A DNA stretch of 64,000 nt from Lewinella sp. LCG006. Lineage in GTDB: Bacteria; Bacteroidota; Bacteroidia; Chitinophagales; Saprospiraceae. The notes beneath the pieces were generated by a model that did not search any database, was not told the origin of the DNA, and was given only the letters and a program-made list of their open reading frames with translations. The first letter of the stretch is position 1. Every line of letters starts with the position of its first letter. Location: positions 859,501-923,500 of the forward strand of contig NZ_CP160680.1 in assembly GCF_040784935.1 (NCBI RefSeq), given 5' to 3'. Shown here piece by piece: positions 39,101-47,643 of this stretch. A program made the translations under genes and the position numbers.

Positions 39101-39886
39101 ATCAACCCAGAAGAGATCCTGGGCCGCGACTATAACCGGTTGCGGGAACGCCGCGTCAATGTAGGCTTGAAGTTGGCTTGGCGCCCTAATGATCAGTTTG
39201 AGTTGCTATTAGGACCACGCTTTAATTCCACTCGAATTGAACGCACCGAGGGCCGTTTCATCGACGCTATCGGCGACCAGTTTCATCCGGAAATTTTTGA
39301 TGGCATTGAGATGATGAACCTCGAAGCTAATCTACATTTCAACAATGTCGATCAGCCTACCTTCCCAACACGTGGTCTCAGATTCGAGCTGAATACTGGT
39401 TGGGCCGATCAATTAGACGAAGAAGAATACAACTTTCCCTTCCTGGAAAGTGAACTGGCCATGTACCAGCAGCTAGATAGTCGTGGTAAGTTGGTGTTGG
39501 CTAGCCAATTGGGGGTGTCCCATCGTTTTACCGAAAATTATCCCTTCTTCCTTGGTGCTCAACTCGGCGGTCTCGGGCCTGAAGGTAATCTTCGTGGTTT
39601 CCGGAGAGATCGCTTCACTGGGCGTACGGCATTTTATCACAATACCGACCTGCGCTGGAAAGCACTCTACTGGAACAACAATGCAGTACCTATGTCTATT
39701 GGTCTATCGGCCTCTTTTGATTATGGCAAGGTAAGCCTGGAAGACATTGAAAGTGAAAAGATCCACTACAGTTATGGTGGTGGTTTGTTTTTTACCCCTT
39801 TTGAATTGATGACCATCCACATCGGAGCTTATTCCGGTAATGGTGAAGAAGTACGCTTTCTCGTAGGCGGAGGATTTTTCTTCTAG
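36140..39886 (+). CDS. Metallophosphatase / kinase-like / Omp85-barrel fusion lipoprotein
   Basis: 1248 residues, lipoprotein signal with Cys 18 (LLLLNSC). Residues ~43-375 are a calcineurin-like metallophosphatase: VYLVGDAGG (Asp 50), FLGDNIYPDG (Asp 84, Asn 85), AGNHDW (127-129), MHHPIFSNGPHGG (~225) and AAGHDHNLQYW (~305). Residues ~450-660 resemble an atypical protein kinase core. The pieces seen are KRGGGFQTNSLRLEDP, a YTLRSIDKD Lys segment, GDWDRHDDQWRWAK (Asp 611) and PIPRDRDQAF. From ~860 the pattern is an outer-membrane Omp85-like barrel with GNLRGFRRDRFTGRTAFYHN and a terminal Phe (GGGFFF). The barrel should insert it in the outer membrane with the phosphatase in the periplasm or outside; topology is inferred. 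Its 3' end overlaps the convergent epimerase gene by 4 bp. Confidence 0.8.
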   Translation: MWKPKLLIPILLLLLNSCANYKLNYAVEAQDWEENLPPDTLPRYTVYLVGDAGGGLNNWTPPTLTALKGTLDSASDNSALVFLGDNIYPDGMAPKSYPNQREQAEIALNQQIEAFADYPGCVFFVAGNHDWNEFGVKGVSRQANYLDKTTDGQAQLLPRPGCGDPVEVELTDDITLLLLDSQWWLTNWEGEIEINEGCEAKSRADFAFLLQEAMKSNRRKELIVAMHHPIFSNGPHGGKFTFSEHVFPLRQLNDNLYVPLPVLGSFVRFLQSSIGTRQDLANSTYKDLRNLLLSQANTIGDVIFAAGHDHNLQYWDRDQQHFIVSGAGSRKSAAKTGNGALFTYGGYGYAQLNYYPDGQVWVQYFAVNPLGEQALAYQQKVKPSYAERGEIKLEVIENKFSEDGQQTLPLSTVDFTRTKAGETIWGKHYREAYATEMTMKELDLAALGLIPVKRGGGFQTNSLRLEDPITKRQYTLRSIDKDPSRTVPYPLNTNLVLDVVQDNFSASHPIAALAVAPLAEAAGVYHANPEVVYLPSQEALGDYNKDYAGAIYLFEERPDDEAWQDAAEFGNPEDIISTFNMIEEVRESHDERIDQRWTIRSRLFDLIIGDWDRHDDQWRWAKIDKGENEYYRPIPRDRDQAFANYDGFIFNIARRVSPKSKQWRPFTDKLGRTHWATYNAFLFDQSFLTNLSWQDWQEAIQHLQSTLTDTVIERAFAQSWPEPFLSRDAPAIIKAVKGRRDKLLDIAKDYYSFLAKQVDVLGTDKKDLFLIERLDNEHTRVRVFDTNKKGKREGIFYDRVFLSSETKDIYCYGLGDDDIYEIRGEVNFGIRLHLIGGEGNDEFDDQSFTNKAGKSIAIYDFISEKNRLTHTNDSKDRRSKRPQENLYNRRSKAYLHNFNQALPFVGFNPDDRIFLGFKGVYTRYAFRKDPHASQHHYGLIGSLSTGGIRANYTGNFSSIIGRWGLQFATELQTPLYASNYYGLGNETINPEEILGRDYNRLRERRVNVGLKLAWRPNDQFELLLGPRFNSTRIERTEGRFIDAIGDQFHPEIFDGIEMMNLEANLHFNNVDQPTFPTRGLRFELNTGWADQLDEEEYNFPFLESELAMYQQLDSRGKLVLASQLGVSHRFTENYPFFLGAQLGGLGPEGNLRGFRRDRFTGRTAFYHNTDLRWKALYWNNNAVPMSIGLSASFDYGKVSLEDIESEKIHYSYGGGLFFTPFELMTIHIGAYSGNGEEVRFLVGGGFFF

Positions 39887-40989
39887 ATCAAGTCACACCC
39901 TAATCCCAAACCTGAACCGGCGTGCAAATACCCATCCTTTAAAACAAAACCACCCGTCACCAAATCGCGGGCTAGGTCCAGGCTGCCATCCAAATCCAGA
40001 TAACGGGTAGCATTACTCGCCAGTGCCGCATGGAGTGCAGCTGTGATAGAAACAATGGATTCATCATTGCAGCCCCACATCAGTTCAATCCCCACACGTT
40101 CCGCAACAAAGGCAATACGTCGAGCCTCCGCGACGCCACCACATTTCATCAATTTTATATTAAAGATGCCGTAAGGCTGCCCTTCTGTTGCCAGCATTAG
40201 GGCATCATTGGCATTATGCAAATCCTCATCAGCAGCACAAAGCTTGCGCAAATCCGGAGGTAACGTCAGCTGGGCAGCTGGGCCACAGAGGGTATCACCC
40301 GCCTGTACTTTGCCGCGGTCGTGGCCTGCGGGAAACGGCTGCTCGTAGAATTCTACGGCCAAGTGCTGTGTGGCTTTTGAAAAATCGATTAGGTCTTGAG
40401 GTGTATATCCCTGGTTGGCGTCAATACGGATAGCAATATCAGGGCCAACGGTCGCTCTAAGTTTAGTGAACACTTCAACGTCTTCAGCTACACTCCTTCC
40501 TGTTTTTAGTTTTATGACCCGGAAGCCCGTTGCCATGTGCTCTCGTGCTTGCTCCAGCGTTTCTTCTACCGACAGGATTCCGATGGTAATAGAGGTAGGT
40601 AACTTCTTGTATTGCAGCCCCCACCAATCCACCAATCTCACCCCCAGATGACGGGTAAAGGCATCGTGCAGTGCCACATCTACCGCCGCCAAGGCCGCAG
40701 GTTGCTTCAGCATTAATGGCCGTAAGCTGGCCAAAATTGCGGGAAAGGTCTGTATCGTAGCGCCATGTAAAGCTGGCTCTGCTATTTCTTTAAGTACGCG
40801 TAAGCTATCCTCAACACTTTCGCCCGTGACCCCCGGCGAGGGAGCAGAACAACCAATACCACGGGTACCATCAGCGAGCTCTAGTACGAGAAAGACGTTT
40901 TCCACATCCGAGATGGTTTTAAACGCAATAGTATATGGACGAGTAAGCTCCAGGTTTTCCCGAATGATCTCTACTTTGGTGATTTTCAT
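39883..40989 (-). CDS. Dipeptide epimerase-like enolase-superfamily enzyme
   Basis: 368 residues, ATG at 40989. It belongs to the muconate-lactonising subgroup: RVIKLKTG carries the catalytic Lys pair, metal ligands appear in RIDANQGY and EQPFP, and the second catalytic Lys is in IKLMKCGGVAEA. The overall pattern matches L-Ala-D/L-Glu epimerases, which recycle murein dipeptides. Related proteins (DgcA) act on N-acetyl-D-glutamate with a DUF1611 partner, and a DUF1611 gene exists at 61181-62233. The substrate cannot be decided from sequence alone. Confidence 0.9.
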   Translation of the reverse strand: MKITKVEIIRENLELTRPYTIAFKTISDVENVFLVLELADGTRGIGCSAPSPGVTGESVEDSLRVLKEIAEPALHGATIQTFPAILASLRPLMLKQPAALAAVDVALHDAFTRHLGVRLVDWWGLQYKKLPTSITIGILSVEETLEQAREHMATGFRVIKLKTGRSVAEDVEVFTKLRATVGPDIAIRIDANQGYTPQDLIDFSKATQHLAVEFYEQPFPAGHDRGKVQAGDTLCGPAAQLTLPPDLRKLCAADEDLHNANDALMLATEGQPYGIFNIKLMKCGGVAEARRIAFVAERVGIELMWGCNDESIVSITAALHAALASNATRYLDLDGSLDLARDLVTGGFVLKDGYLHAGSGLGLGCDLI

Positions 40990-40999
40990 AAAAATGGTT

Positions 41000-41187
41000 G
41001 GATGGTTAGTTGGTTGAAAGTTGATTGTTGTTGGTTGTTGGTTGACCTTTCAGCATGTAAATACTTCCGACTTTCGATTTCCGACTTTAAATGGTTAGTT
41101 GACCTTCAACAATCAACTTTCAACCATCAACACGCTTGACATCGTCATGCCTTCGGCATACATGTACTTACTTCCGACTTTAAAATG
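41000..41187. repeat. TTGGTTG/TCCGACTT intergenic repeat tract
   Basis: A GTTGGTTG-rich stretch with GGTTGAAAGTTGATTGTTG and, ~90 bp later, its inverted copy CAACAATCAACTTTCAACC. It is mixed with CTTCCGACTTTCGATTTCCGACTTT and a CATGCCTTCGGCATAC segment. Relatives lie near 34355, 43103 and 59323. Noncoding. Confidence 0.55.
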
Positions 41188-41188
41188 G

Positions 41189-42499
41189 TTAAAATTCGTT
41201 CGTAACGAGCTTACTATTCATCCATTCTTCGATAGCTTCGGCTTCGATAGGGATGCGTTGAGTCAAATCCTTAGGGCCGTGGTCGGTAACCAGAATGTTG
41301 TTTTCTAGCCGGATACCTATTTTTTCTTCTGGAATATAAATGCCTGGTTCACACGTAAACACCATGCCTGCCTGTACGGGCAGATAGCGCTCACTGAGGT
41401 CGTGAACATCTAAACCTAAGTGATGGCTGGTACCATGCATAAAATAGCGTTTGTAAGCAGGGTGAGCCGGATCTTGGTTTTTTACTTGTGTTTTATCTAG
41501 TAAACCAAGCTGTAGGAGTTCCTCCTCCATCAGTTGACCTACTTCCTTGTGGTAATCCTCAAGGCTTACGCCTGGCAGCAATAACTTTATGGCCGCCTGT
41601 TGCACCCTCAACACAGCATCATATACCGCTCGCTGTCGGCTACTGAAACGGCCATTGACGGGAATCGTTCGAGTAAGATCAGCAGCATAATTGCCGTACT
41701 CTGCCCCAAAATCAAGGAGCAGTAAATCTCCGTCGCGACACGGACGGTTATTTTGGATGTAATGCAACACACAGGTATTCGCCCCGCTGGCTACAATGGG
41801 TTCATACGCATGCCCCGTAGCTCGCTGCCGAAGAAAGCTGGCGGTGATCTCCGCTTCTACTTCATATTCATGTACTCCCGGTTCCACCATTTTCAAGACT
41901 TGCTCAAAAGCTGCTCCGGTAATATTGACCGCTTGCTGGATGAGTTCCATCTCCAAGGGTGACTTGATCATGCGCAGCCGCTTGAGCAACGGGCCGGAAC
42001 GGTGGTACTTATGCGCTGGATAGTGCATTTGCAACTCCTTGGCCAACCTTTGGTTTCTGGTGAGTACCGGGCTTTGGAACCGGTCGTGCTCATCAAGATT
42101 GACATACACCCGCTTGGCCAACAGCATCAACTCGTGTAGAATCGTATCCATCTCATCCAGCCAGTGCACCCGATCCACCCCAGATATCCGGCGAACATCA
42201 GCTTTACTCAATTGATCGCCTTCGTAACGAGATAACCGCTCTTCGTTTCTACGAACGAACACAAGCTCCTCAAAACCATCCTTGACACAAGAGGGAAATA
42301 ACACAAGCACCGTCTCCGGTTGCTCTATGCCCGTCAGGAAAAACAACTCACTATTCTGTCGAAAAGGGAAAAAAGTATCACCCGATCGAGGCAGTAAATC
42401 ATTGGCATAAAAAATCGCCAAACTATCAGCTTTTAGTAGCTGAGCATAGCGGCGGCGGTTGAATGAGAATAACTCGGCAGATATAGGATGGTACTTCAT
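41189..42499 (-). CDS. Xaa-Pro aminopeptidase (M24B)
   Basis: 436 residues, cytosolic; removes N-terminal residues that precede proline. The creatinase-type N-terminal domain begins YHPISAELFSFNRRRYAQLL. The pita-bread catalytic domain has the five metal ligands in the expected order: two Asp in LLLDFGAEYGNYAADLTRT, His in HGTSHHLGLDVHD, Glu in FTCEPGIYI and Glu in GIRLENNILVT. The length and motifs match PepP-type enzymes. ATG at 42499. It has its own unit, separated from the epimerase gene by a repeat tract. Confidence 0.95.
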   Translation of the reverse strand: MKYHPISAELFSFNRRRYAQLLKADSLAIFYANDLLPRSGDTFFPFRQNSELFFLTGIEQPETVLVLFPSCVKDGFEELVFVRRNEERLSRYEGDQLSKADVRRISGVDRVHWLDEMDTILHELMLLAKRVYVNLDEHDRFQSPVLTRNQRLAKELQMHYPAHKYHRSGPLLKRLRMIKSPLEMELIQQAVNITGAAFEQVLKMVEPGVHEYEVEAEITASFLRQRATGHAYEPIVASGANTCVLHYIQNNRPCRDGDLLLLDFGAEYGNYAADLTRTIPVNGRFSSRQRAVYDAVLRVQQAAIKLLLPGVSLEDYHKEVGQLMEEELLQLGLLDKTQVKNQDPAHPAYKRYFMHGTSHHLGLDVHDLSERYLPVQAGMVFTCEPGIYIPEEKIGIRLENNILVTDHGPKDLTQRIPIEAEAIEEWMNSKLVTNEF

Positions 42500-42591
42500 T
42501 ATGCAAAGTTAAAGAACTATTAATTCCTTCCCAATGTTATTATCAATGTAAATTTAATGTTAACTTTACATTAATTAAAGATTAACGCCTT

Positions 42592-43080
42592 ATGAAAAAG
42601 AAGTTATTTAAAGAGAAGCAACAATACCAAGGCAAGGATCTTATTGTTGCGATAATTGTCATCATGCTGCTCCTTACTTACCAGCTGATCGATAGTGTAT
42701 TCATTTCTCACCAACAAAGTTGGCTGAACAACATCCTGTGTCTGGGGGTAATCATTGGCCTGGGCTGGTGGATCAAGTCCTTGTTCCAGCGTCAGCAGAA
42801 AAACATTGTTACAGACAAAAAAATCATCTGCAAAGTAGACTCTTGGTACCAGGATAAAAAGAAGATTCCTTTGGAAGACATCGAAAGCTGCGCGGTGGTA
42901 AAAACCCCTGTAGTAGCCCAGTGGCATGGTTCAAATATCGAAATGCCCAAAGAAGAAATGTGGTCCATCAACGGCCGAAACGGCCTGGCAATCGCTACCA
43001 AAAAGGGGGAGCAGATTTTTATCGGATCTTCCCGGGCCCAGGAGATGGCGCAGGCGATCAAGCAGGCTTTAAGTATCTGA
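42592..43080 (+). CDS. Two-helix membrane protein with a PH-like cytosolic part (hypothetical)
   Basis: 162 residues, ATG at 42592, after a short A/T-rich gap from the divergent aminopeptidase gene. Two hydrophobic helices (about residues 16-37 and 43-61) are followed by a soluble region with alternating beta strands (KIICKVDSWYQDKKKIPLE, NGLAIATKKGEQIFIGSSR) and a final helix (AQEMAQAIKQAL). This pattern is like bacterial PH-domain membrane proteins. The function is unknown. Confidence 0.78.
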   Translation: MKKKLFKEKQQYQGKDLIVAIIVIMLLLTYQLIDSVFISHQQSWLNNILCLGVIIGLGWWIKSLFQRQQKNIVTDKKIICKVDSWYQDKKKIPLEDIESCAVVKTPVVAQWHGSNIEMPKEEMWSINGRNGLAIATKKGEQIFIGSSRAQEMAQAIKQALSI

Positions 43081-43102
43081 AAGTTGGGTGAGTATAAGGG
43101 TT

Positions 43103-43176
43103 TAAAAGTCGGAAATCAGAAATCGGAAGTGGGAAGTATTTCCGACCTCCCATTTCCCACCTCCGACTTCAATTAT
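43103..43176. repeat. TCCGACTT-family palindromic repeat
   Basis: GTCGGAAATCAGAAATCGGA and the inverted TTTCCGACCTCCCATTTCCC/ACCTCCGAC form an imperfect stem. It lies directly after the PH-like membrane protein gene and belongs to the same dispersed family as 34355-34443. Confidence 0.55.
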
Positions 43177-43257
43177 CTTCTTAATTGCAGGTGCGCCTCT
43201 TGACCCATTTTTTTCTAACTTTTACACCCTTACACTTTTATCACTTTTACACCTGAA

Positions 43258-44136
43258 TTATTCCTTCCAACGAATCCTCTTGGCTTTAGGCTTGATGAAC
43301 ACGGTTTGCTCGGAGGCAACCAACAATCGTTCCGGCGTGAGAAAATCCAGTGATTCGTACTGGGTAGCCAGAAAGAGCGATATCCGACGAGAACGCAACT
43401 TCCCTCGCAAAAAATGCCCTTCCGGATAATCAGTGAAATAATAAACATTGGCGGCAGAGTAAGGTATGAAACCCAATCGAAACTTGAAATAGTAAGCCAG
43501 CAAAGCCACTTGCCCCGTCTCTGGATGGATTGCGGCAGCCGTAACGGCTCTTTTTCTCAGTTGCAAACTATCACGTAATTCGGCCGTGTACTGTCCCGCT
43601 CTAGCAGGAACTACATAATGATAGGTGGTCAGGTTCGCCCGTTGAATGCGACTTTTGGTAAAAAGGTGAAGAGAATCCTGGTGCCAGAAAAAGGCCTCCA
43701 CATCGTAAAAACGGTGATCAGGATAAGCAAACTGCAAACTGTCGATCTGCCCATTGTGGGGATCATAGCAGTACACCTGCAATTCGGAGCGTACCCGCCG
43801 ATTGTCTCCAAAATCACCGATGTATAAGCGCCCTTGATCATCGTGCGTCAGGTCTTCCCAATCTTGATTAATGATACTGGGCAACGGAATTGCAGCTTGA
43901 ATTTCGCCTCTCCCATTGGTAAGAAACAATTCGGCAGCATTTCCCCCGTCATTGAGCCACCAAAGACTATCTGCACTGTTTACCACCAAACCTGAAACCT
44001 CCCGTAGTTCAGCAGGTAAACAGAATTTCCGAGGGCTTTTTGATTGCCCAATCAAGGATAAAGATAGCAGGCAAAAGAGCACTAGAATGCCCGATTTCAG
44101 GTAATTATTTGAAAAAAAATAAAACTTTTTTATCAT
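43258..44136 (-). CDS. Secreted propeller-like hypothetical protein
   Basis: 292 residues, ATG at 44136. A hydrophobic segment near residues 15-31 (ILVLFCLLSLSLIGQ) fits a signal peptide. Blade-like repeats are visible: ELREVSGLVVNSADSLWWLND, DWEDLTHDDQGRLYIGDFGDN, FYDVEAFFWHQDSLHLFTKSR and GQVALLAYY. The W-E/D-D-L and YIGDFGDN phrases occur in Bacteroidota proteins annotated as beta-propellers of unknown function. No catalytic residues are evident. It is transcribed alone; A/T-rich 5' sequence lies before it. Confidence 0.75.
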   Translation of the reverse strand: MIKKFYFFSNNYLKSGILVLFCLLSLSLIGQSKSPRKFCLPAELREVSGLVVNSADSLWWLNDGGNAAELFLTNGRGEIQAAIPLPSIINQDWEDLTHDDQGRLYIGDFGDNRRVRSELQVYCYDPHNGQIDSLQFAYPDHRFYDVEAFFWHQDSLHLFTKSRIQRANLTTYHYVVPARAGQYTAELRDSLQLRKRAVTAAAIHPETGQVALLAYYFKFRLGFIPYSAANVYYFTDYPEGHFLRGKLRSRRISLFLATQYESLDFLTPERLLVASEQTVFIKPKAKRIRWKE

Positions 44137-44464
44137 TTTTTTCTGATCATTTCATGCCCTAAAGCTTAGTAAATCAAGCATCTCTGAAGGCGATAGTTGC
44201 TTTAACAAAGAATTTGTCCTGTTTCCCAAAGATATGCGGCGAAAAGGATAATCTCACAAATCTGTTTTGGGAACTGAACAAAATCTTAATTTTTATTTTT
44301 AGTTTACACTGGTTTTACAAAGGCTTGATTTTTGGATATTCTTGACCGTTTTCCGACTTCGGTAAGGTGAAAAAAGAAAATTACTAATCGTAATTCCACC
44401 TAAGTCAATCACTTACTCCCTTGGCCCCAACCACTTATCACGACCAATTAATCGTTCATTTCCG

Positions 44465-44491
44465 TATCTTTGTAGGGACAAGCCACTTGTC
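44465..44491 (+). promoter_or_regulatory. Promoter with overlapping operator before the E1 gene
   Basis: TATCTTTG at 44465-44472 is a perfect Bacteroidota -7 element. Directly downstream, GACAAG-CCA-CTTGTC (44477-44491) is a perfect 6-bp inverted repeat covering the expected transcription start. A clear -33 TTTG is missing. A repressor bound there would block the E1 gene; this is inferred from position. Confidence 0.45.
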
Positions 44492-44571
44492 AGCTCTGTA
44501 AGAAAGACTTATAGAGTCCCTAAATTAATATTGCTGCTATTTTGAACAAGACAACAACTTCTACTGCTGTT

Positions 44572-46890
44572 ATGCCTTCAGAACGTCAAGAGATATTGCG
44601 GGATTACTATATCTGCTGTCTCAGTCGTGAACTCAGCCTGGTCATTCGCCGGGATGTACTGACGGGCCGCGCCAAATTTGGTGTTTCAGACGATGGCAAA
44701 GAGTTGTTTCAAGTAGCTATGGCCAAAGCTTACCAAGCTGGTGATTGGCGCGCTGATTATTACCGCGGGCACACCCTACTTCTGGCCCTCGATTTGGCTA
44801 AGCCCGAAGATATCCTTGCGCAGTTGTACGCCGATCCGGAAAACGACCCCTTCAGCGGTGGTCGCCAGATGGTAGGTCACCATATGACTCCCAACACCAA
44901 TGCGGAGGGAGATTGGATTCCTCAACTTTCACAAGTCAACCTGTCCTCCGATATTTCTACCACTGGTGGGCAAATGGCACGCGCCACTGGCCTGGCTTAC
45001 GCCAGTAAAGTTTATCGCGAAACCAAGCACCTCAAGGCACCTAGTTTTTCTGACAATGGTCAGGAGGTATGTTTTTGCTGTATTGGAGATGCCAGCACTA
45101 GTGAAGGTGCTTTTTGGGAAAGCCTCAACGCCGCCGGCGTACTTCAAATTCCCCTAGCCGTTACAGTGGCCGACGACGGCTACGGTATCTCTGTACCTAC
45201 TGAGTACCAAACCATAAAAGGGAGCATCAGTGCTGCACTGGCCGGATTTGCCGCCGAAGGCGACCAGGAAGGCATGGCTATTTACCGCATTAAAGGCTGG
45301 GATTATCCTGCACTTTGTGAAGCATATACCAAGGGGATCAAGCAAGTACGTAAAGCACACCAACCTGCCCTCTACCACATAGAAGAATTGACCCAACCAC
45401 AGGGGCATTCCACCTCTGGTTCGCACGAACGCTACAAAAGTGAAGAGCGCCTGAATTGGGAACAGGAATACGACTGTAACCGACAGTTTCGCCTGTGGAT
45501 GCTAGCTACCGAAATCGCAGAAGAAGAGGAACTACTGGAGTTGGAAGCCAAAGCCAAAGCTGTCATTACCGAAGCCAGAACCCAGGCCTGGGATAATTTC
45601 CGGCAACCCATCAAACTCCTCCAGGAGCAACTCAACCAAGTCATTCAAAGCCTCCCAAGCAGCGAGGCAAAAGATCACGCGCTCAAAGAGATAGCTCAGT
45701 TGCGCACCCCCAGTCGTTCAGAGCTCTTAAGCATTGCCCGCCGCTTGCAGTTTGCTTTCTACGGGCAGGAAACACCCGCTCTCACGCAATTCATTGCACA
45801 AGAAAAACAGCATCTTCAGCAACTTTATAGTAGTCATCACCTCAGCGAAAGTCCCAAAGCTGCGCTGCGGGTTCCTGCGGTAGCCGCCACCTATCCGACC
45901 ACTGCCAAAAACATCAACGGTTTTGAAGTGATCAACCATTTTTTCGACCGGGCATTAGCGCGTATTCCTGAGCTATACATCTTCGGCGAGGATGTGGGCA
46001 AGATAGGCGGAGTCAATCAGGGCATGGCAGGTTTACAAGAAAAATACGGCGAGCATCGCGTCTTTGATACGGGCATCCGTGAGTGGACGATCGTAGGCCA
46101 AGCCATAGGTATGGCCATGCGTGGCCTGCGTCCCGTGGCCGAAATTCAGTACCTCGATTACCTGATCTACGCATTCTCTCCCCTCTCCGATGATGCGGCG
46201 ACGCTGCGCTGGCGTAGCAATGGCCTACAGCAGGCTCCCCTGATCATTCGTACCCGTGGGCATCGCCTGGAAGGGATCTGGCACTCGGGATCACCCATGA
46301 GTGTGCTGCTCGGCGGCTTGCGCGGAATGCACCTGTGTGTGCCTCGCAACATGGTGCAGGCTATCGGCATGTACAATACCTTGCTCCAAAGCGACGACCC
46401 CGGTATTGTGATCGAATGCCTCAATGGCTACCGACTCAAAGAAAGCTTACCCGACAACCTCGACACCTTTACCGTACCTCTCGGGGTACCCGAAACCATT
46501 CGGGAAGGTGCCGATCTTACGGTCGTTACCTATGGTGCCTGTATTCGCATCGTCGACGAAGCTGCTGCTACCCTGTCCAAAATGGGCATAGAGATCGAAA
46601 TTATTGATGTGCAAACGCTTTGGCCTTTTGACCTAGAGCATCGCATCAGTGCCAGTTTACGCAAAACCAATCGCCTGCTCGTCGTCGATGAAGATGTTCC
46701 TGGTGGTGCCGCCGCCTACATCATGCAACACATCCTGGAGGACCAAGGTGGCTATTTCCAACTAGATGCTACACCAAGCACACTGACAGGTACAGCCTAC
46801 CGACCTCCCTATGGCGACGATGGCAACTACATCAGCAAGCCCAATGTGGAAGATGTGGTGGAAAAGGTCTTGGAAGTGATAGCGGAGTAG
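44572..46890 (+). CDS. 2-oxo acid dehydrogenase E1, fused alpha and beta subunits
   Basis: Start chosen at ATG 44572; a TTG ten codons earlier is in frame. 772 residues. The N-terminal half is the thiamine-diphosphate-binding alpha subunit (CCIGDASTSEGAFWESLNAAG, VADDGYGISVPTEYQT). The C-terminal half is the beta subunit (IFGEDVGKIGGVNQGMAGLQEKYG, FDTGIREWTIVGQAIGMAM, LLVVDEDVPGGAAAYIMQHI). Such fusions occur in Bacteroidota and feed branched-chain 2-oxo acids or pyruvate into acyl-CoA. The E2 and E3 partners are not in this window. Branched-chain substrate is the usual assignment but is not proven by sequence. A perfect inverted repeat lies at its promoter. Confidence 0.92.
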   Translation: MPSERQEILRDYYICCLSRELSLVIRRDVLTGRAKFGVSDDGKELFQVAMAKAYQAGDWRADYYRGHTLLLALDLAKPEDILAQLYADPENDPFSGGRQMVGHHMTPNTNAEGDWIPQLSQVNLSSDISTTGGQMARATGLAYASKVYRETKHLKAPSFSDNGQEVCFCCIGDASTSEGAFWESLNAAGVLQIPLAVTVADDGYGISVPTEYQTIKGSISAALAGFAAEGDQEGMAIYRIKGWDYPALCEAYTKGIKQVRKAHQPALYHIEELTQPQGHSTSGSHERYKSEERLNWEQEYDCNRQFRLWMLATEIAEEEELLELEAKAKAVITEARTQAWDNFRQPIKLLQEQLNQVIQSLPSSEAKDHALKEIAQLRTPSRSELLSIARRLQFAFYGQETPALTQFIAQEKQHLQQLYSSHHLSESPKAALRVPAVAATYPTTAKNINGFEVINHFFDRALARIPELYIFGEDVGKIGGVNQGMAGLQEKYGEHRVFDTGIREWTIVGQAIGMAMRGLRPVAEIQYLDYLIYAFSPLSDDAATLRWRSNGLQQAPLIIRTRGHRLEGIWHSGSPMSVLLGGLRGMHLCVPRNMVQAIGMYNTLLQSDDPGIVIECLNGYRLKESLPDNLDTFTVPLGVPETIREGADLTVVTYGACIRIVDEAAATLSKMGIEIEIIDVQTLWPFDLEHRISASLRKTNRLLVVDEDVPGGAAAYIMQHILEDQGGYFQLDATPSTLTGTAYRPPYGDDGNYISKPNVEDVVEKVLEVIAE

Positions 46891-46904
46891 TACCCTTTTC
46901 TTAG

Positions 46905-47042
46905 TTATTTGGGCGTATCCCCTCCGCTGAGCTACGGGGTCGCGCTGTTGCAGGGCGCGTTATTCACTTGGCCCCTCCCTGTGGTCGGGTCTGGTGCTGC
47001 GCACCACCCTTACACATCGCTTACGCAACAATTCGGCTAGCA
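46905..47042. repeat. REP-like GC-rich intergenic element
   Basis: Between the E1 and DUF2237 genes, GC-rich sequence has short inverted pairs: CGCGC-TGTTGCAGG-GCGCG and GGTGC-TGC-GCACC. The GGGTCGCGCTGTTGCAGGGC style resembles dispersed elements common in Bacteroidota genomes. No copy elsewhere in this window confirms it. Confidence 0.4.
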
Positions 47043-47100
47043 GGGCCTAAATAAACAATCCCCTCCCCTTGCTGTTTGGTACTCACAAACTATACATCCA

Positions 47101-47475
47101 ATGGATACTTCCGCCAAAAATGTGCTGGGCACCGAACTGCAAACTTGCTCCACCAATCCCCTGACGGGCTATTACCGCAATGGTTGCTGCCATACCGGAC
47201 CGCAAGACAGTGGCCGCCACGTCATTTGTGCCCAGATGACCGAGGAATTCCTACACTTTACAGCCAGCAAAGGCAACGACTTGATGACGCCGCAACCTCA
47301 CTATCAGTTTCCTGGTCTAAAGGCTGGTGACCGCTGGTGTTTATGCGCCCTCCGCTGGCGAGAAGCTTACGAAGCGGGGGTAGCACCGCCAGTGATCCTG
47401 GCCGCTACGCACGCACAGGTGCTCCAATATGTCACCATAGATATGCTCCACGCGCACGAGCTTACCAATCCATAA
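47101..47475 (+). CDS. DUF2237 family protein
   Basis: 124 residues, ATG at 47101. The family pattern is clear: KNVLGTELQTCSTNPLTGYYRNGCC, DSGRHVICAQMTEEFL, TPQPHYQFPGLKAGDRWCLC and RWREAYEAGVAPPV. The conserved Cys pair near residues 29-30 and Trp-Cys-Leu-Cys suggest a metal- or redox-linked small domain, but no function is known. It lies 169 bp before the next gene. Confidence 0.93.
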   Translation: MDTSAKNVLGTELQTCSTNPLTGYYRNGCCHTGPQDSGRHVICAQMTEEFLHFTASKGNDLMTPQPHYQFPGLKAGDRWCLCALRWREAYEAGVAPPVILAATHAQVLQYVTIDMLHAHELTNP

Positions 47476-47643
47476 AGTCAAAGTGGTCTCAATTATTTCC
47501 GCCGTAACACTAGGGGTGATTATCTTGTGGATAAACAATTGTTACGAAATGGCCGAGTTGAGCGAGATCGTTTAAAAAGCGGTATCTTTATACCCAAACT
47601 AATATTTGCCGCCGCCGCCGACTCTTTAAATTACCCAGTGACC

